Shown piece after piece: positions 39,881 through 52,700 of a stretch of DNA of 64,000 nucleotides (positions are counted from its first letter, which is position 1; every line of letters starts with the position of its first letter). The notes beneath the pieces are model-generated. The model saw nothing but the letters and a program-made list of their open reading frames with translations. It searched no databases and was not told the DNA's origin. The translations under genes and the position numbers were made by a program. The stretch is from Campylorhamphus procurvoides (lineage: Eukaryota; Chordata; Aves; Passeriformes; Dendrocolaptidae): positions 734,583-798,582 of the forward strand of contig WBMV01008407.1 in the NCBI GenBank assembly GCA_013396655.1, in the 5' to 3' direction.

Positions 39881-42599
39881 CTTTGACTCTAGACACCTCT
39901 GTCTGCCAGCTGCTAGAAGCCAGAATAACACACCGGGAAGGGAAGCACTGTATACTCGTCCTAATCCTTAATTTTTAAATTTTTTTTTAATTTATTCCTT
40001 TTGTATTCAATTCTAACCTTTTTCAGAGACTATAGACTGAGTGGTATTACACATATGGTGGTTATTCCACTTACAGTGCAACAGCTGTGGAAGTGAACCA
40101 TCTATCATTCGAGGCAACTGTGGAAGCAACACGGCTGAGAACAGGTTATGTGGGCTGGAAGTTCATTAACATGGCATCAGAAGAACTACATAATTTTTAC
40201 TGTTCATTTTCAAGTACAAGTGACTGCTTGGAACACTAGTCCTTTCCAGCTAGGTTTGGTGAATTGTGCTTCCTTAGAATGGTTACAGTCTATAAACTAG
40301 CCATAAGCAAGGCAAGTGCAAAGTATGCTTTGGCTGGATGCTAGTCTTCTCTCTTCATAAAAAGGATAAAACTGGAGTAATGTGCAGTATGTTTTAAGTT
40401 ATGTCCTATAGTTGCCTGAAAACCACTTCTTAGGGGAACAATAATTCTTGGGAGGAAGTGCCAGCTAAGAATTAATACTGATAAAACCTACATATGTCTT
40501 CCTGGGGATTCTCATGGGAAATGTCTAGTTTTGGTATTTTAAATTAGTTTTTGAAAAATGTGGTACCAGTTGTAGGTGTTCTTAGAACAGATTAAGTAAA
40601 GGAGTAAGTGACAGGAACAAATATAAAGGAAGAATGGTGAACCCCATGTCACTGAGCTGGTCACATGTAATTTGAATATTCCTGAGAAGATAAGCAATAC
40701 CTTAGAACCTGTTAGTATTTAAGCCAGAGACCAGATTACAGAGGAAGGTCGCTCAGTTTAAATCAGCTTCAAAGCGAATGAGTGGAAAAAAACAGAGAGG
40801 CAAAAAACCTCCAAAGGTATCTTTCCCCTTTAATACACTGCCAAGGGCTTTTTTACAACAAGGAAGAGTTAGCTAACAGGGACTGGGAGGCCAGGGTTTG
40901 GACCTCAAACAGAGTAGTAGGAAAATTAAAATGTGAAATTATGCTGCTAATGAGCCTAAGACAGTTGGCAAGTCATCTCCCATCAGAGAAGCTGGAAAAG
41001 TAGCATGAGGAAGAAGAGTCTGTGCTGTCTGCAGGACAAATTTGGTTGCTAATGAAGTTGTATGAAGGAAAGAACACCAGTAGAAAGCCAGGAGTCCTTC
41101 TTGTTTATTTCTTCCTGTAGGGATTTGTCTGAAGCTGCTTATACAGTGCTGTCTGATGCCTTCAGGTTTTATCCAGTATCATCCCACCTCTGAATAAAGG
41201 ACTTCAAACCTGTTGCCAGTGGAAAGAAGCAGCTTTAGACAACTGCACCTTTCAGGTATCCCGTGTTTTGCCTCCTCTGCTGTTCACCATCACTTTGTTG
41301 TGAGGTTGCTGATGTCACTAAGTGACTGTCATGGCTAGGCACAGTCTGGTACAGCATAGAGCTGCTCTTGCTTTTACTTTGGCATTCCCCACCACTGTTC
41401 TACTCCATACTGCAGCCTGGGAAATTTTGATTCACCTACTTGTTTCCCCAGCTGGGGATAATCCAGTGACTGTGATACCAATGAGACTTCCTCCTAGAAA
41501 AGAAGGCTGTAGAGAATGTTTTCCTCTGCCTTTTCAGTGGCAGGACATCAGACTGGACTGTATTCACCTCCTCAGATTTCAGATTGAGCCTTTGATACCA
41601 GACCCCACTTTCTGATAAGATTTTCCTCCAGTCTTCAGGAACATTCTACCCCAAATTTCATCCACTCTTCTTCATCTGCATTTATACATCATCTTGTCAT
41701 TTCCCAATACAAGGTTTTCTTTCCTTCAGGCCACAGACCACTTACTGTCCAAACACCTCGTGTTCATTTCACCAAGTCTTAATAATTTCTTACTATTTTT
41801 CCCATTTCCCGGCCTATTTGGGTGAACTGGAATAAAACATTCTCAACTCTGTTTCTAAGAGGAAGGTAAAGGTTTCCTTTGGTTAACGTGTTGCCTTGTT
41901 TTAGCACTTTTATGCTACCCTACATTAGGTCCACCGCAGAGCGAGTAACTGCCACTAGAAGATGGCTAGCCTATATTTCCCAGTGGAGAAAAGGAAAGGC
42001 ACCCAGGGCTCCCAGTGAGGCTGGGGGAACTCTCAACAGACAGTGAAGCCTGACCTGGAATTATGCTGGCTTGTACATATAACAGGATTCAAACTTTCAC
42101 TGACCTTTTTCAGATGTTTCATTATTGATATTGCCCTTGACAGGGCAGAGAAAGCACCATTGTACCCAAGAGACTAAACAATCAATAATCAGTGTGTAGG
42201 GGAAGAGGAGATTCAGCTTTGCTTCCTGAAAGCTCATGTGGAATAGTTGTTTATTTCCAGGGACAAAGAGGGAAGAATTGCTCATTTCTCAGAGCTTATG
42301 GAAAAAATGAAGCTGACAAGAGAGGGATGAAATTATGGAGATAAAATAATCAGAAGAAATTATTCCCCATATACACAGGCATATAATATTTTTTTCCGAA
42401 AAGAACCTGAGATGAATAATGTTATCATTGCTGGGCTATGGGAAAGGAAGCATTTTACCTTCTCAACTCAGCTTGGTTTCAGCAGATACACAGAGCTAAA
42501 GTTGCCTTGTGCAGCTCACAGAAGATGAATTTGCTTATCTTTAAACTGATGTTTTCTAACTGGAGCTCAACTCCCTACTACATGAAGGCACCAGTGTGT

Positions 42600-43021
42600 C
42601 CAGGGAAGCTGAATTCAGGAAAGAGTTTTATGGATTGCCTGGGAATTGCATAAGCTCAGTATTTCATAAAAAGAGCTCATTTATTAAGGGTGTTCAAAAT
42701 AGAGTCCCATGTGATGGACTGATTACTCGAAAGACACAACAAGGGGGCAAATTTTATACAGTTTGTGAATTACACCAAGTTTGTGCTGCCTGGCTAAGGA
42801 CATGCAGTTCTGGGATGAAGGAACATGAGGCTGGAACTCAGGGTGAGACCAAGCCAAGATTTGCCAAGCAGCAGGGAGAGGAATCACAATTTACTAGTCC
42901 AGGCACACAACCACTAAAAATGCCTGGGACCATTCCCAGGAGGCAGAACTTGATTGTTCTATTGTTAAACCATTTTGTTCAAATTGTTGAACAATTGCAA
43001 ACTATTGTTAAATTGTTAGCA
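42600..43021 (-). mobile_element. Probable solo LTR remnant of an endogenous retrovirus
   Basis: Read on the minus strand, a TATAAAA box (42752-42758) is followed about 70 bp later by an AATAAA polyadenylation signal (42680-42685), the compact U3-R layout of a retroviral LTR. The U3 side is rich in AACAATT/TTGTT motifs, including a near-palindrome at 42982-42996. The left end may be TGCTAAC at 43021, with no clear matching CA end. No primer-binding site, polypurine tract or gag/pol/env relic was recognised beside it, so it would be a solo LTR. The plus-strand open frame 42596-43024 is the antisense of this element and not a gene. Both boundaries are estimates. Confidence 0.4.
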
Positions 43022-44822
43022 TAGCTTCTACCCAAGAGGATCTTCCAAAGAACTCCTGGCCCAGGGACTGTTCTCAGAAGGCAGCTTGAATATAGGCACA
43101 CCCTTTGGTGGGTAAAAGAGGTTGAATATAATATGGTCATGGGACACTTAGTGCCAGGGAGTGAAGCTGGGCATGATGAATTTACACATACAGACATATC
43201 TACAGCTTGGTACAGAAGAAAAGGTAACAGAGCTTGATTTGAGTGCTCCTGAACAACCTATTTGGGAACCAGCAATAATTTTAAAGAGTGTTTATCAAAC
43301 CACAACAAAGATCTACAGCAGTGCTCTGGATGTTACGGACCCATGAAGGACTGCAGGCATTCTTTGTTGCTGCTCTGCCAAAAACTCACTTGAAAAAGAG
43401 AACAACTATCAGCTGGGGAATGGCCAGCCACCAAAGCAGTATTCACTCAGTGCCAGGGAGAATAGATACAACGTTGTGGATTTGTGGAGGAGAAGGAAAT
43501 GAAATCACACTTTACAAACACTGCCTTTAATAAAGTTGGGGTTTTTTCTATTTAGTTGAAACATCAATACAGTCTTTTTGGGTTGTAAACATTTGTTTCT
43601 TGTATATTAACTTGGTTGTTTCCCTATTTGTCATGCTGGTAGTTGAGAAACTGAAAGCGGAAACAAGTAGAAAACAAAGGGAAACAGCTGAGCTTGTGTT
43701 AATCCTCTGAAGTTAGTAAATCAAAAGCAAATAAATAGCATAGATAATGTAACTGGTGATTAAAAGACTACATAGGATGCCTCGAAAACATTAAATAAAA
43801 TGAACTACTCTCTTGGTCTTCCTGTTGCTTATGTACCTCTTGTTTAAATGTTGTTGAAATAACAAGTGTGCCAAGAAATAAAAAACTGCAAACACAGCAT
43901 TTTAATAAGCTCAAAGTGAAATAAAACAAGCCAGAACAGATCTCTTCGCTCTTGCAACTTTTTGTTTGCAAGATGGGGAGGGTTGAGATGGGGGGCATGC
44001 CTGGGGGTATTATTTCTTGCACATGTTTGCCTGGTGCTGATTAACAGAGGCAATGTTAAAAACTTTCTGTGACATGTTACAGGCTATAATCTTCAAGTTT
44101 AGGGCCTTGTCCTGCTCTCAAACTAGTTACACAAATGTCATTAAGGAGTGTAGAAAGCCTTGAGGAGGTTGTGTAATAGGCTTCAATAGCATCTAAGAAA
44201 CAAAATTCTCCTTAATTGTGCCAAACCCATCTTTTCTCACATTTGGCAGAAGGACCTTGGGTACTAGTGTATTTTGCCATAATATAACCTGTTGTTCTTT
44301 CAGAGTGATCATGTAAGCATGGGTTTAAAACAGATCTAATTAAAAGATCTGATCAGTTGCCTAGTCAGGTATAACAGCAACTACAGCATAGAAAGATTAA
44401 TCCAAAATGTGAAGAAGGCAAAGTGACATCCTTCCTCCCCCCACCAAAATTAGTCATACACCCATCATTTTCCCTGTGACAATCTCCACTCTTTGTTAGT
44501 GCCTTGGTTAACAGCAGCATCTCCCAACTCAACTTGCTCAGTTTTCTTTCTGCTTTGCTCAGCCAAAATCCCTGTGAACTTCTGAGGTGAAGACTCTGCT
44601 TTGAATCCCAAAAGATCAAGTCTTCTCCAGTGTGTAGGCAAGCAGCTGTGGCAATTCCCCTTTCCAAGCACGATCACCCTGTGCCAATGCTGTCAGAGGG
44701 GCGTGGTGAATGGGAAGACGATGCTTGTGGATGCTGTCAGAGAGCTTCTTGCTAAGCAAAAGTGCAGCCAGCACAAGGCTGGCCATGGTGGGGCTCAGAG
44801 ACAGCATTTCTGCTCCCTGCCT

Positions 44823-44837
44823 GGCATGGCATGGCAT
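44823..44837. repeat. (GGCAT)3 short tandem repeat
   Basis: Three perfect GGCAT units, followed by GAC. Confidence 0.8.
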
Positions 44838-47800
44838 GACAGCCCCCAGGGCCATGCCACCCCAGCCCCATCCTCTGCCGCTACTTCCCATCTCCTTTCT
44901 GAGCAAGCTCCCTCCTGGTGTTTTAGAAAATTAATGCTAAGTAGAAAATGATGAAAGAATATTACCTGTAAATTACCTGACTAATCATATTTTCTCTCCT
45001 GGGACTTATTATGCTTCTGAGCTTGCAACTTAGCCATCCTTGCAGGCAAGCTCTCTGTGTTTCCCAGTTTTGCTCATCAGGTTCATCCAGAATATTTGCA
45101 AATTTTTTTGTTTTCCTCCCAGCTAGCTGTTGAGTCCTGCCAGGTGCTCAGCTCCCCTGAGCTCTCTCTGGGAAATTAATTAAACATATGCTTTACTTTA
45201 AGCATGTGAAGCTGATGGCAATTAGGAAAATGGCAGGTTCTACAGCACTCTTTTTTTGCTGGTAATTCCTTATGTTGTTGGGATGAATTGTCCTCTAGAG
45301 TCTGTTCCTCTCTCCATTGACTTATGAGGAAATCCTGACAGCCCGTACACCAGTAAGAGCAGTTTAGGTATACCAGCCAAGACATAGCATGTGTATCCCT
45401 TGGGTAGAGTATTTTGACTCACATGAAAGATAAGTCAAGCACTATTTTTAGCATCCTTTATTGATTCCTGTATAATTTCCTTTGCTCTTCCTGTGGAAGT
45501 TCCTTCCTTTCCAGTAACACCAGCATTTGAAGTAGCACATCAATCCCTATTATGTGTCAAACCTGACTTTTTTTCCCAAGCCTCGGCATGATGCGGAAAC
45601 TCTTAAACACAAAGTCTTCCTGTAATTTAAACACCCAACTGTAGGTGTAATTCAAATGAGATGTGGTGAGTACTAATGAAGTTACCCCCGGGCTCAGCAG
45701 ATAATACAACTTTCTGAATTATTCGTGGGAAGGCTGATATAGAGCAACAAAATACTTTATTTTGCCACAGTAAAGATGGAACGGCTTAATGAAACCTAAA
45801 CTTTAAATGATTTTGGCTCCGCTAAAATCTCTTTTGTGGTCCTGGTTTATTCTTCCTATCTGAAAATTACAGGAAAAAGCACAGTTATTCACAATTTTGT
45901 TACACTTGCTCTCAAGCAAGCTAGCTCTCAAGCTCCCTGAAGCCTCTTGGAGGAGTTGCTGCTTTTAAAACACTTTCATCACCAAAAAGAATTGATGTTT
46001 AATTCAAAACAAAAAAGTGGTAGGAGTGTGGCCACCATGTCTGAAAACCAGATTTAAAGGTGAAAGCTACACATCCAGTGTCAATACCTACTTTGTCTTG
46101 ATAAACAAAATAAGGCCATGTGAGACGAAGAGTACACATGTGTTTCCATCCTCAGCAGCAGTGTACGTTATATCAGAGCTTTTTATACTTAAATCTGTCT
46201 GTGACTATCCATAAAGCACAGAGTGAAGCAAGTGTTATGCTGCTTGCTTGCTCATTAACTATTTTTCTTCACACATTTGTTATTGGTATGCCAGCCTTTG
46301 TCTCAGGATGTATCAAATGCTATTGATTTTGTGGGGGACGACAGCAAACAGAAAAGGCCTCGGTCATTTTTGCATCTTAAGAATGAATTGCCTCCACCAA
46401 AGATCTTAGAGCCACATTTTTAAGAAGCATTCAGCCCTGTAAAAATGTCAAGGCATTGGTTTATGCTTTGGTTTCTTTGTTTTACTAAATATAAAATATT
46501 TCTCCCTAATCTGTTAGAGCTATACGCTAAGTTTCCATGGCAGAAACTGTGAGGAAAAGCATTGAACACAACAGAATTGAAGCACAGGGACCCACCATCT
46601 CCTCAAGGTTCACAATCTACCAGGCATGTGTGCACCAGAGGAAGACAGATGAGTGGAGGAAGATTTAGCTATTTATTCTGCATGTGTACAGCAGGAAAGC
46701 CAGTCACAGGGTGTGATGCTCTGAATTCATACTCTCTTCCATACTGGGTGAAATCTTCCCATACTCTGCTGTATTTGGGAAGTGAAGGGGTTAACTGTAG
46801 TGATGATGCTCATGACCCTGCTATGCTTCCCAACAAATACTATTTTTGACTGCCACCTAGGCAAGGGCACCCCAGGTCCATGCTGAACTCAGTAAAACAA
46901 GGAGCTTCTTGGCCTCCCACTTCCCAGTGGAGCCAAGTGTGGAGCCAATACACACCAAAAAAGGAAAGGGGGCATTTTTTTCTTCTTGACAATATTGTGA
47001 CAGTCGTCAAAGTACAGGAAAGATGGGAGAACTTTTCATTAATGCTGCTTTCTACAGTTTACGTGAGCCCTGTGGGGATGCATAAACTCCAAGAGGCTTG
47101 AAATGCTTAGTCAGTTGGGACAAACTGGTATGCTCAATGTCAGAATTTTTGTCCTTGTATGTAGGTGACCAGTTTGGGTTTTGAATACCAAGACCAGATG
47201 CCTAACAAACAATTCACAGGCTGCAGCATTTTTATGATTTTCTTCTAAACTCTGAATAGTTTTAAATGCTTCATGAAACTTTAGTAAAAGCTAAACTCAA
47301 CAACAGCTAAGCAGCTTGAACAGAAATTTATCTGTCTACCTTGCTCTGCAGTTCTGAAATACTTTAGATGGGTGTTCTTGTGCAACATTAGCCCAGGCTT
47401 CAATGGTGTGCATTAGGACTGTAATAAATAAGTTGTAAGTTACATGAGCCTGACATGGTATTTATGAAAAGATCATATTTGCTCCTTTGAAATAGCCACC
47501 CTGCAGAAAGTCTGGCAGTTGTACAAAAGCATTTATTCGGTGCATCCCCTTTAAAGGTCAGGAAAGAAAACTGAGAAGATGGGTAATTGCAAAACTGGTT
47601 CTGAAAATGCGTTCTTATCTGCTGGACAAGAGGGGAATGTCAAGAAGGCAGGGAGGTGAGCTAAAGCAGACTCAGGGAAGATGCAAATTCCAGGACCCTC
47701 ACGTAGGCAGATGTTACAAAAGAAATTCCTTCTGCTTTTGCCATCTGAGGAGTGCTGTGCTGTCTTCAGCCAGCAGCAGAAGCATCTAAAGGAGGGAGGA

Positions 47801-49723
47801 AAGAGCCATACACTATTTACCCCCCCCTACTAATTTTTTTGCAAGAGTGGGGACAGGAAGGAAAAGAAAATTCTATTTAACATGCATTTAACATGGCATT
47901 TGGACTACCCTGTTTTCATATGGACTGTCCTTTTATATCCAAAATCTACCTTACTATTCAGATGTGAATTCTGATCTGGCAGATATTTTAATGCCTGATG
48001 CTCTTTTCTGTTGCCTCCATCAAATTTAAACAGATTTTTTCACTAACACTGCTGTTAATTTCAAATAGACACATGGCCTATCTAGTAAATAGCAATTTAA
48101 AAAAACTACTCCCTCTTCCTTAGGAGTTGTTCTCTGAGCCTAACATCACACTGTTTTGCCTACTCCAGTAGTTTCTATCCACATTCTCACTAATCCCCAA
48201 GTTATCTCCATGAGATGCTGCTGTTTGTTACATGACAGTGAAGACAGGGTATGGAAATCGACAATGTATGGAAGCACCTAACTAACTTTTAGCACGTCTT
48301 TGACTTTGTTGGGACTTACAGCCTCAGCTGAGTCAAACGTTACTGCACAAGCTTTAATCTTTTTCCTACATCTGGGCTTGTATTTTAAAGGGTTCGGAGT
48401 GGTGTGCCACCAAGCACAGTGCAAGCTTTTAAACATGGATTTCCCTGGCAACTTCAAATCAGGTACTATAATGTAGGAAGAAAGCATGGGAAGGACTGAC
48501 TTACAAAGCGGAAAGTCTCTTACTCAGGAACATGTGCTCTTGTGGCAGGCACTGCTTGTTCCCATGAGTAAGCATAAATTACCATTTCTGAGTTTCTGAC
48601 ACTGTTAAAACTCACTGAGCAGACAGAAAGCCCAGTACAGAGGAGCAGAGAGGCTCTGGGTGTTGTTGGGATCCACTGAGCTTCAAATGAAAGGTGTCCA
48701 AGGACTCCTGAAGCAGCAAAACTTCTTTTCCATAAAGACCATATGAACCTGTTGTTCTTTTGAAATCACAAGATGTGTAACTCCTCCATATATGCCCACA
48801 GTTTCTCCTGTTTTGTTCATCTAGGAGTAACAAAAGGAGGTGTCAGAGCTTGCCTGGACTTAGGTGACAAGCACCATGTGATGGAGGTCCATATTTCTTA
48901 ACTGTAAAATGAGACAGGCAGCATGCCAGTGAGACCATAAAATAAAGAAAAATAAATAACCATTTGTCGTAACACCCTAAACCCCTCCAGTTTCATGTCT
49001 ATCTTTCATTAACAGTATTGGTGGATTAGTACTACTGCATGAATATGAACCGGTCAAATAAAGTAGATTAAACCCCAAAGTTCTTGTATCTGGGCTATGT
49101 CACCAAAGAGCAGCGTGTGCCCTGTGCTCTGGTCGGTGGGACCACTGCTGCGGCAAAGCAGAGGTGACGGAAACCAAGTCCTGGAAGTGAAAGCCGTAGG
49201 CTCTGCTGCTGGCATTGCCCTGGCCCTGCTGTGACCTTAGGAAGCCTCTCTGTGCCCACCACCATTATTCCCTTTAATGACCCTTGCGAAGGTTTTATAC
49301 TTCCAAGGGCTGCTCTTTTAATAAGCTGTAGCTTCATTCACTCAGCCAGCTGGAAACACTAGGTTTCACTGGTGTTGGCAACATTTCAGTGGAAGAAGAG
49401 AGACAGCCATAAATCATGCAACAAAACACGTGGTCTGGTCTGGGGTAGATGGGCTGGGGTATGTAGTCTTGTCCCACAGAGTGAATGATATATTAACATT
49501 CTGCTCTCTATCTGACATCTGCAAACATGAAGGTAAGAACAAAACATGAATGTAAAGCATTTGCACAATAGGCCATAATGAGATTACTAACCTGTGGTCT
49601 CTTGGATATTTTAGACTGTCAGGCCCAGCAGTTCACAGTGTATGGTTTATGCGTATCAGACTTTGGGCATGTATCTGGAAGAATGAACTTATAGTGGAGA
49701 AAGGTGGGATACTGTGGAAAAAA

Positions 49724-49742
49724 TCTCTCCTCTCCTCTCCTN
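49724..49742. repeat. (TCTCC)n tandem repeat ending at one unresolved base
   Basis: TCTCCTCTCCTCTCCT followed by N at 49742. The ambiguous base probably reflects variation in repeat number between reads or alleles. Confidence 0.8.
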
Positions 49743-52700
49743 ACCTCATTTTTGACCATGGAAAGATTACAGTAGTGACTAAACTAGGAGCTTTGTCTCT
49801 AAACTTACCCACAGGAAAAAAATGGAATTAAGCATAAGGAAACCTAAATGCTGGGAGGGCTACTTCAAACTTGTTTTGGAAAATGCTTATTTGTGGATGA
49901 AAAGCCAAGTACTCCTATTCATCTGTCTGCACCTGGCATAATATGCAACCATCACTTGCAGCAACTATATGGATTTGAAAACCAGAACTCCAGAGTGAAC
50001 TATTTGTCCCATCTAACAAATCGTGAATAACAAAGGGGAATTTAGATGTGAAATCTCTTTTCCCACTTAGTTTTGGACTTCTGTAGGAGCACAGGCTGGC
50101 GCTTCCCTGGAGCATAGATCTCATAATTCCATGACACCATTGGTGGTGTGTCCATGTTTTTTCAAGCCAAATGCATGGCTCTCAAGACACACATCTGAGA
50201 TCCACCAAACAAGCACTAGCAACTGCTGTGACAGATTTGGATATCCTCCTGGCACTCGCTTTCCTTCTTTTATGGGTTGCACTCAATGGAGAAAGACCAA
50301 AAGGAGGGAAGATATGCTGCTTAGGCTGCTCAGAGGAGTCTCCCCTTGGTAATTCCTGGAGCTCCTTGTGGACCTGTGAGATGAGGATAACCACTGGCAC
50401 GCATTTGTATGCAGCTAGCAACTATAATTTTATTCTTTTAGGTTTTCAATTTACAGGAACTGGACACCCACAGTCCTCTCAGCATCTCTGCCCAACACTG
50501 AATATCTTCAAGAGCCCTTTCTGTATCCAGAAAGGCAGACCAGATCCTCAATTCACTTATGAGGAGTTTTGAAAATGCATGTATTTGATGCTGTTGAGAA
50601 GTGGAAGCCATGGTAGGGATGCAAAGAAAGTAACATGAGCCTGGAGAAGAGCTTTAGGAGATAAGAGAAAGCTGAATATTTAGATATGCATATGAGCTGA
50701 GCAAGAAGCTATGCAGAAAGTTGACATGATTTAGACACTGCCAGCATCTCAGGGTATGAAGAGAGAGAATAGCAGGTAAAGATGACGGATAAGCTGTAGG
50801 CATATGAGAAGAGCCTAATGGCAGTGGTGTCTGTGGCAAGCAAGAGAATCTATACCACACTTCGCTGAAGAACATGTTTATTCAGAAACAATTAAATGAG
50901 AGTGTAGAGTATTCACCCCTTGTAGATTAGCTTACTATTTATAGAAACTCTCATACCTTTAAAACCTTCTCCTTTCAGTCTTACTAATGCCTTTAGTGAG
51001 TATAATTGACTTGGTCGGTATTCCTCAAGGCCACTGACCTTGAGATAGCATCACTGGCAGACATAACCAAGAATCACTTGAAGACTGGTTGAGGAGGACA
51101 TCTGGGCTTTGCATCACCTCTAGTCTGAGAGAGCATTCAGTGAGCAACACCAGGATGAGTGAAAGCCATCCTTAGCCAAGAACGTAGCAACAGATTGAGT
51201 ACAAAGGTGTGGTGTGAGCAGGTTAAATGTCTCTGGCCTGAGGCCTCTTTCTTTGCTTATTCTTGGTGTCTTTTGACCACTGTGAAGTGCCTGCTTGTGG
51301 CTATCTCTTCCCTAGGCTGAATTTTCTACTGCATGCCTTTGTAATATTTTTCAGGAAATAGATTCTGTGCATTATCCCCATGAGATTTTGGGGACTTCTC
51401 TGTTCTTGCTCTGGAAGCAGAATTTCTGGCTATTGATGAACAAACATCACAGGTTTAAGGCAAACTCTGAGTGCAAAGCAACAGCCCCTTCCAGGTATGA
51501 CTTTGCTTGACATACTGTTGATAAGCAACCTCTGAGGGGACAGTAACAGCTGCCCTCTTGGACTTAAATGCCTAGAACATTTAAAAACTTAAGCTGCTTT
51601 CTCTTGTGAGGTGCTGGACACACAATGCCCCTTAATTTGTCAAAAGATGCTAAATATAAATCTCAGGGCCTGCACCAGTGACTCCAAATTTGAACATGCT
51701 GGGTGATATTGTTGCTAACTCCCCGAATCAGTTCCTGGTAACCATGACCTAAACTGGGACATGAGCCTCTTTTCACTGATCTCAGCCCATGATGTGTGTT
51801 TTAAAGGCACATGTAATGGAAAGCAGAATTTGCACCACAGGGTGGTGAGGGGAAGTTAAGACCTGACCAAAGATCATACTTGTGCATAATGAGTGTTCCT
51901 GTGCATGCTCTAAGGTCAAGATAAATTTCAAGTGATTTAAGTTGATCAGCTAACCGTGTCCCATTGAGGGGTAATTCAATCAACCTTGGACTAAAGCATG
52001 CACATGGGGAATTACCACAAATTACATGGAGCAATGACTACTTTGCATACCTCAAATACACTCTTGTCCTCCGGTCTGTCATCAGGAAAGTTTTGTTTCC
52101 TCGGTTTCTCGTTCCTATTACCACTGTAAAGTTCTATGAAACGAGACACAATCAGTATTTGCTTCTTAACAGGAAGTACTTGTGTGTCCAGGCAAGTTTA
52201 TATTTAGAATGGGAGTGGTTTAAGATGAGGAATGGGAGTTGCCTCCAAATATTGCCATTACTTCTTTAATGGAATACACAGATATCCTCCCTCTTTAAAC
52301 AGCAGAACAGGCCTCTATAACCAATTATTAAAGCTTGCAAGCCTTTCTCAGACCCATAGATGGCATATTCCAGCTATTTGTGTTCTGTGAAACCAGCAGT
52401 GTGATGGAGAGCAGAACAACATAAAAGGCGAGACTGAAACTGAAATGTGTCTTCAGGCACGAGGGAATAGTAGTTTTTTCCCCCAGAAAATTCAAAGGAT
52501 TCAAAGACAGGGAAGTGAGAAGCTCAGAGGAGACTCAGTGAATGTTCACAATGGATTCTCACAAGCTACCCTTTGTTTAACTATAGAAAGAAATACAGTG
52601 TGATGACACAAAGTGTTTCTGTTTTCTTGAAAACAAAAACAGACTGGAAAATGAGGCACAAAATATAATACAGATGGAAATTACACACAAAAAAACACAC

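Noticed and set aside
42982..42996. AATTGTT-G-AACAATT palindrome as a binding site
   Set aside because: It lies in a region full of AACAATT motifs inside the LTR candidate and is not distinctive alone.
42596..43024. 142-codon ORF on the plus strand
   Set aside because: It is the antisense of the LTR-like element and has no retroviral or other domain.
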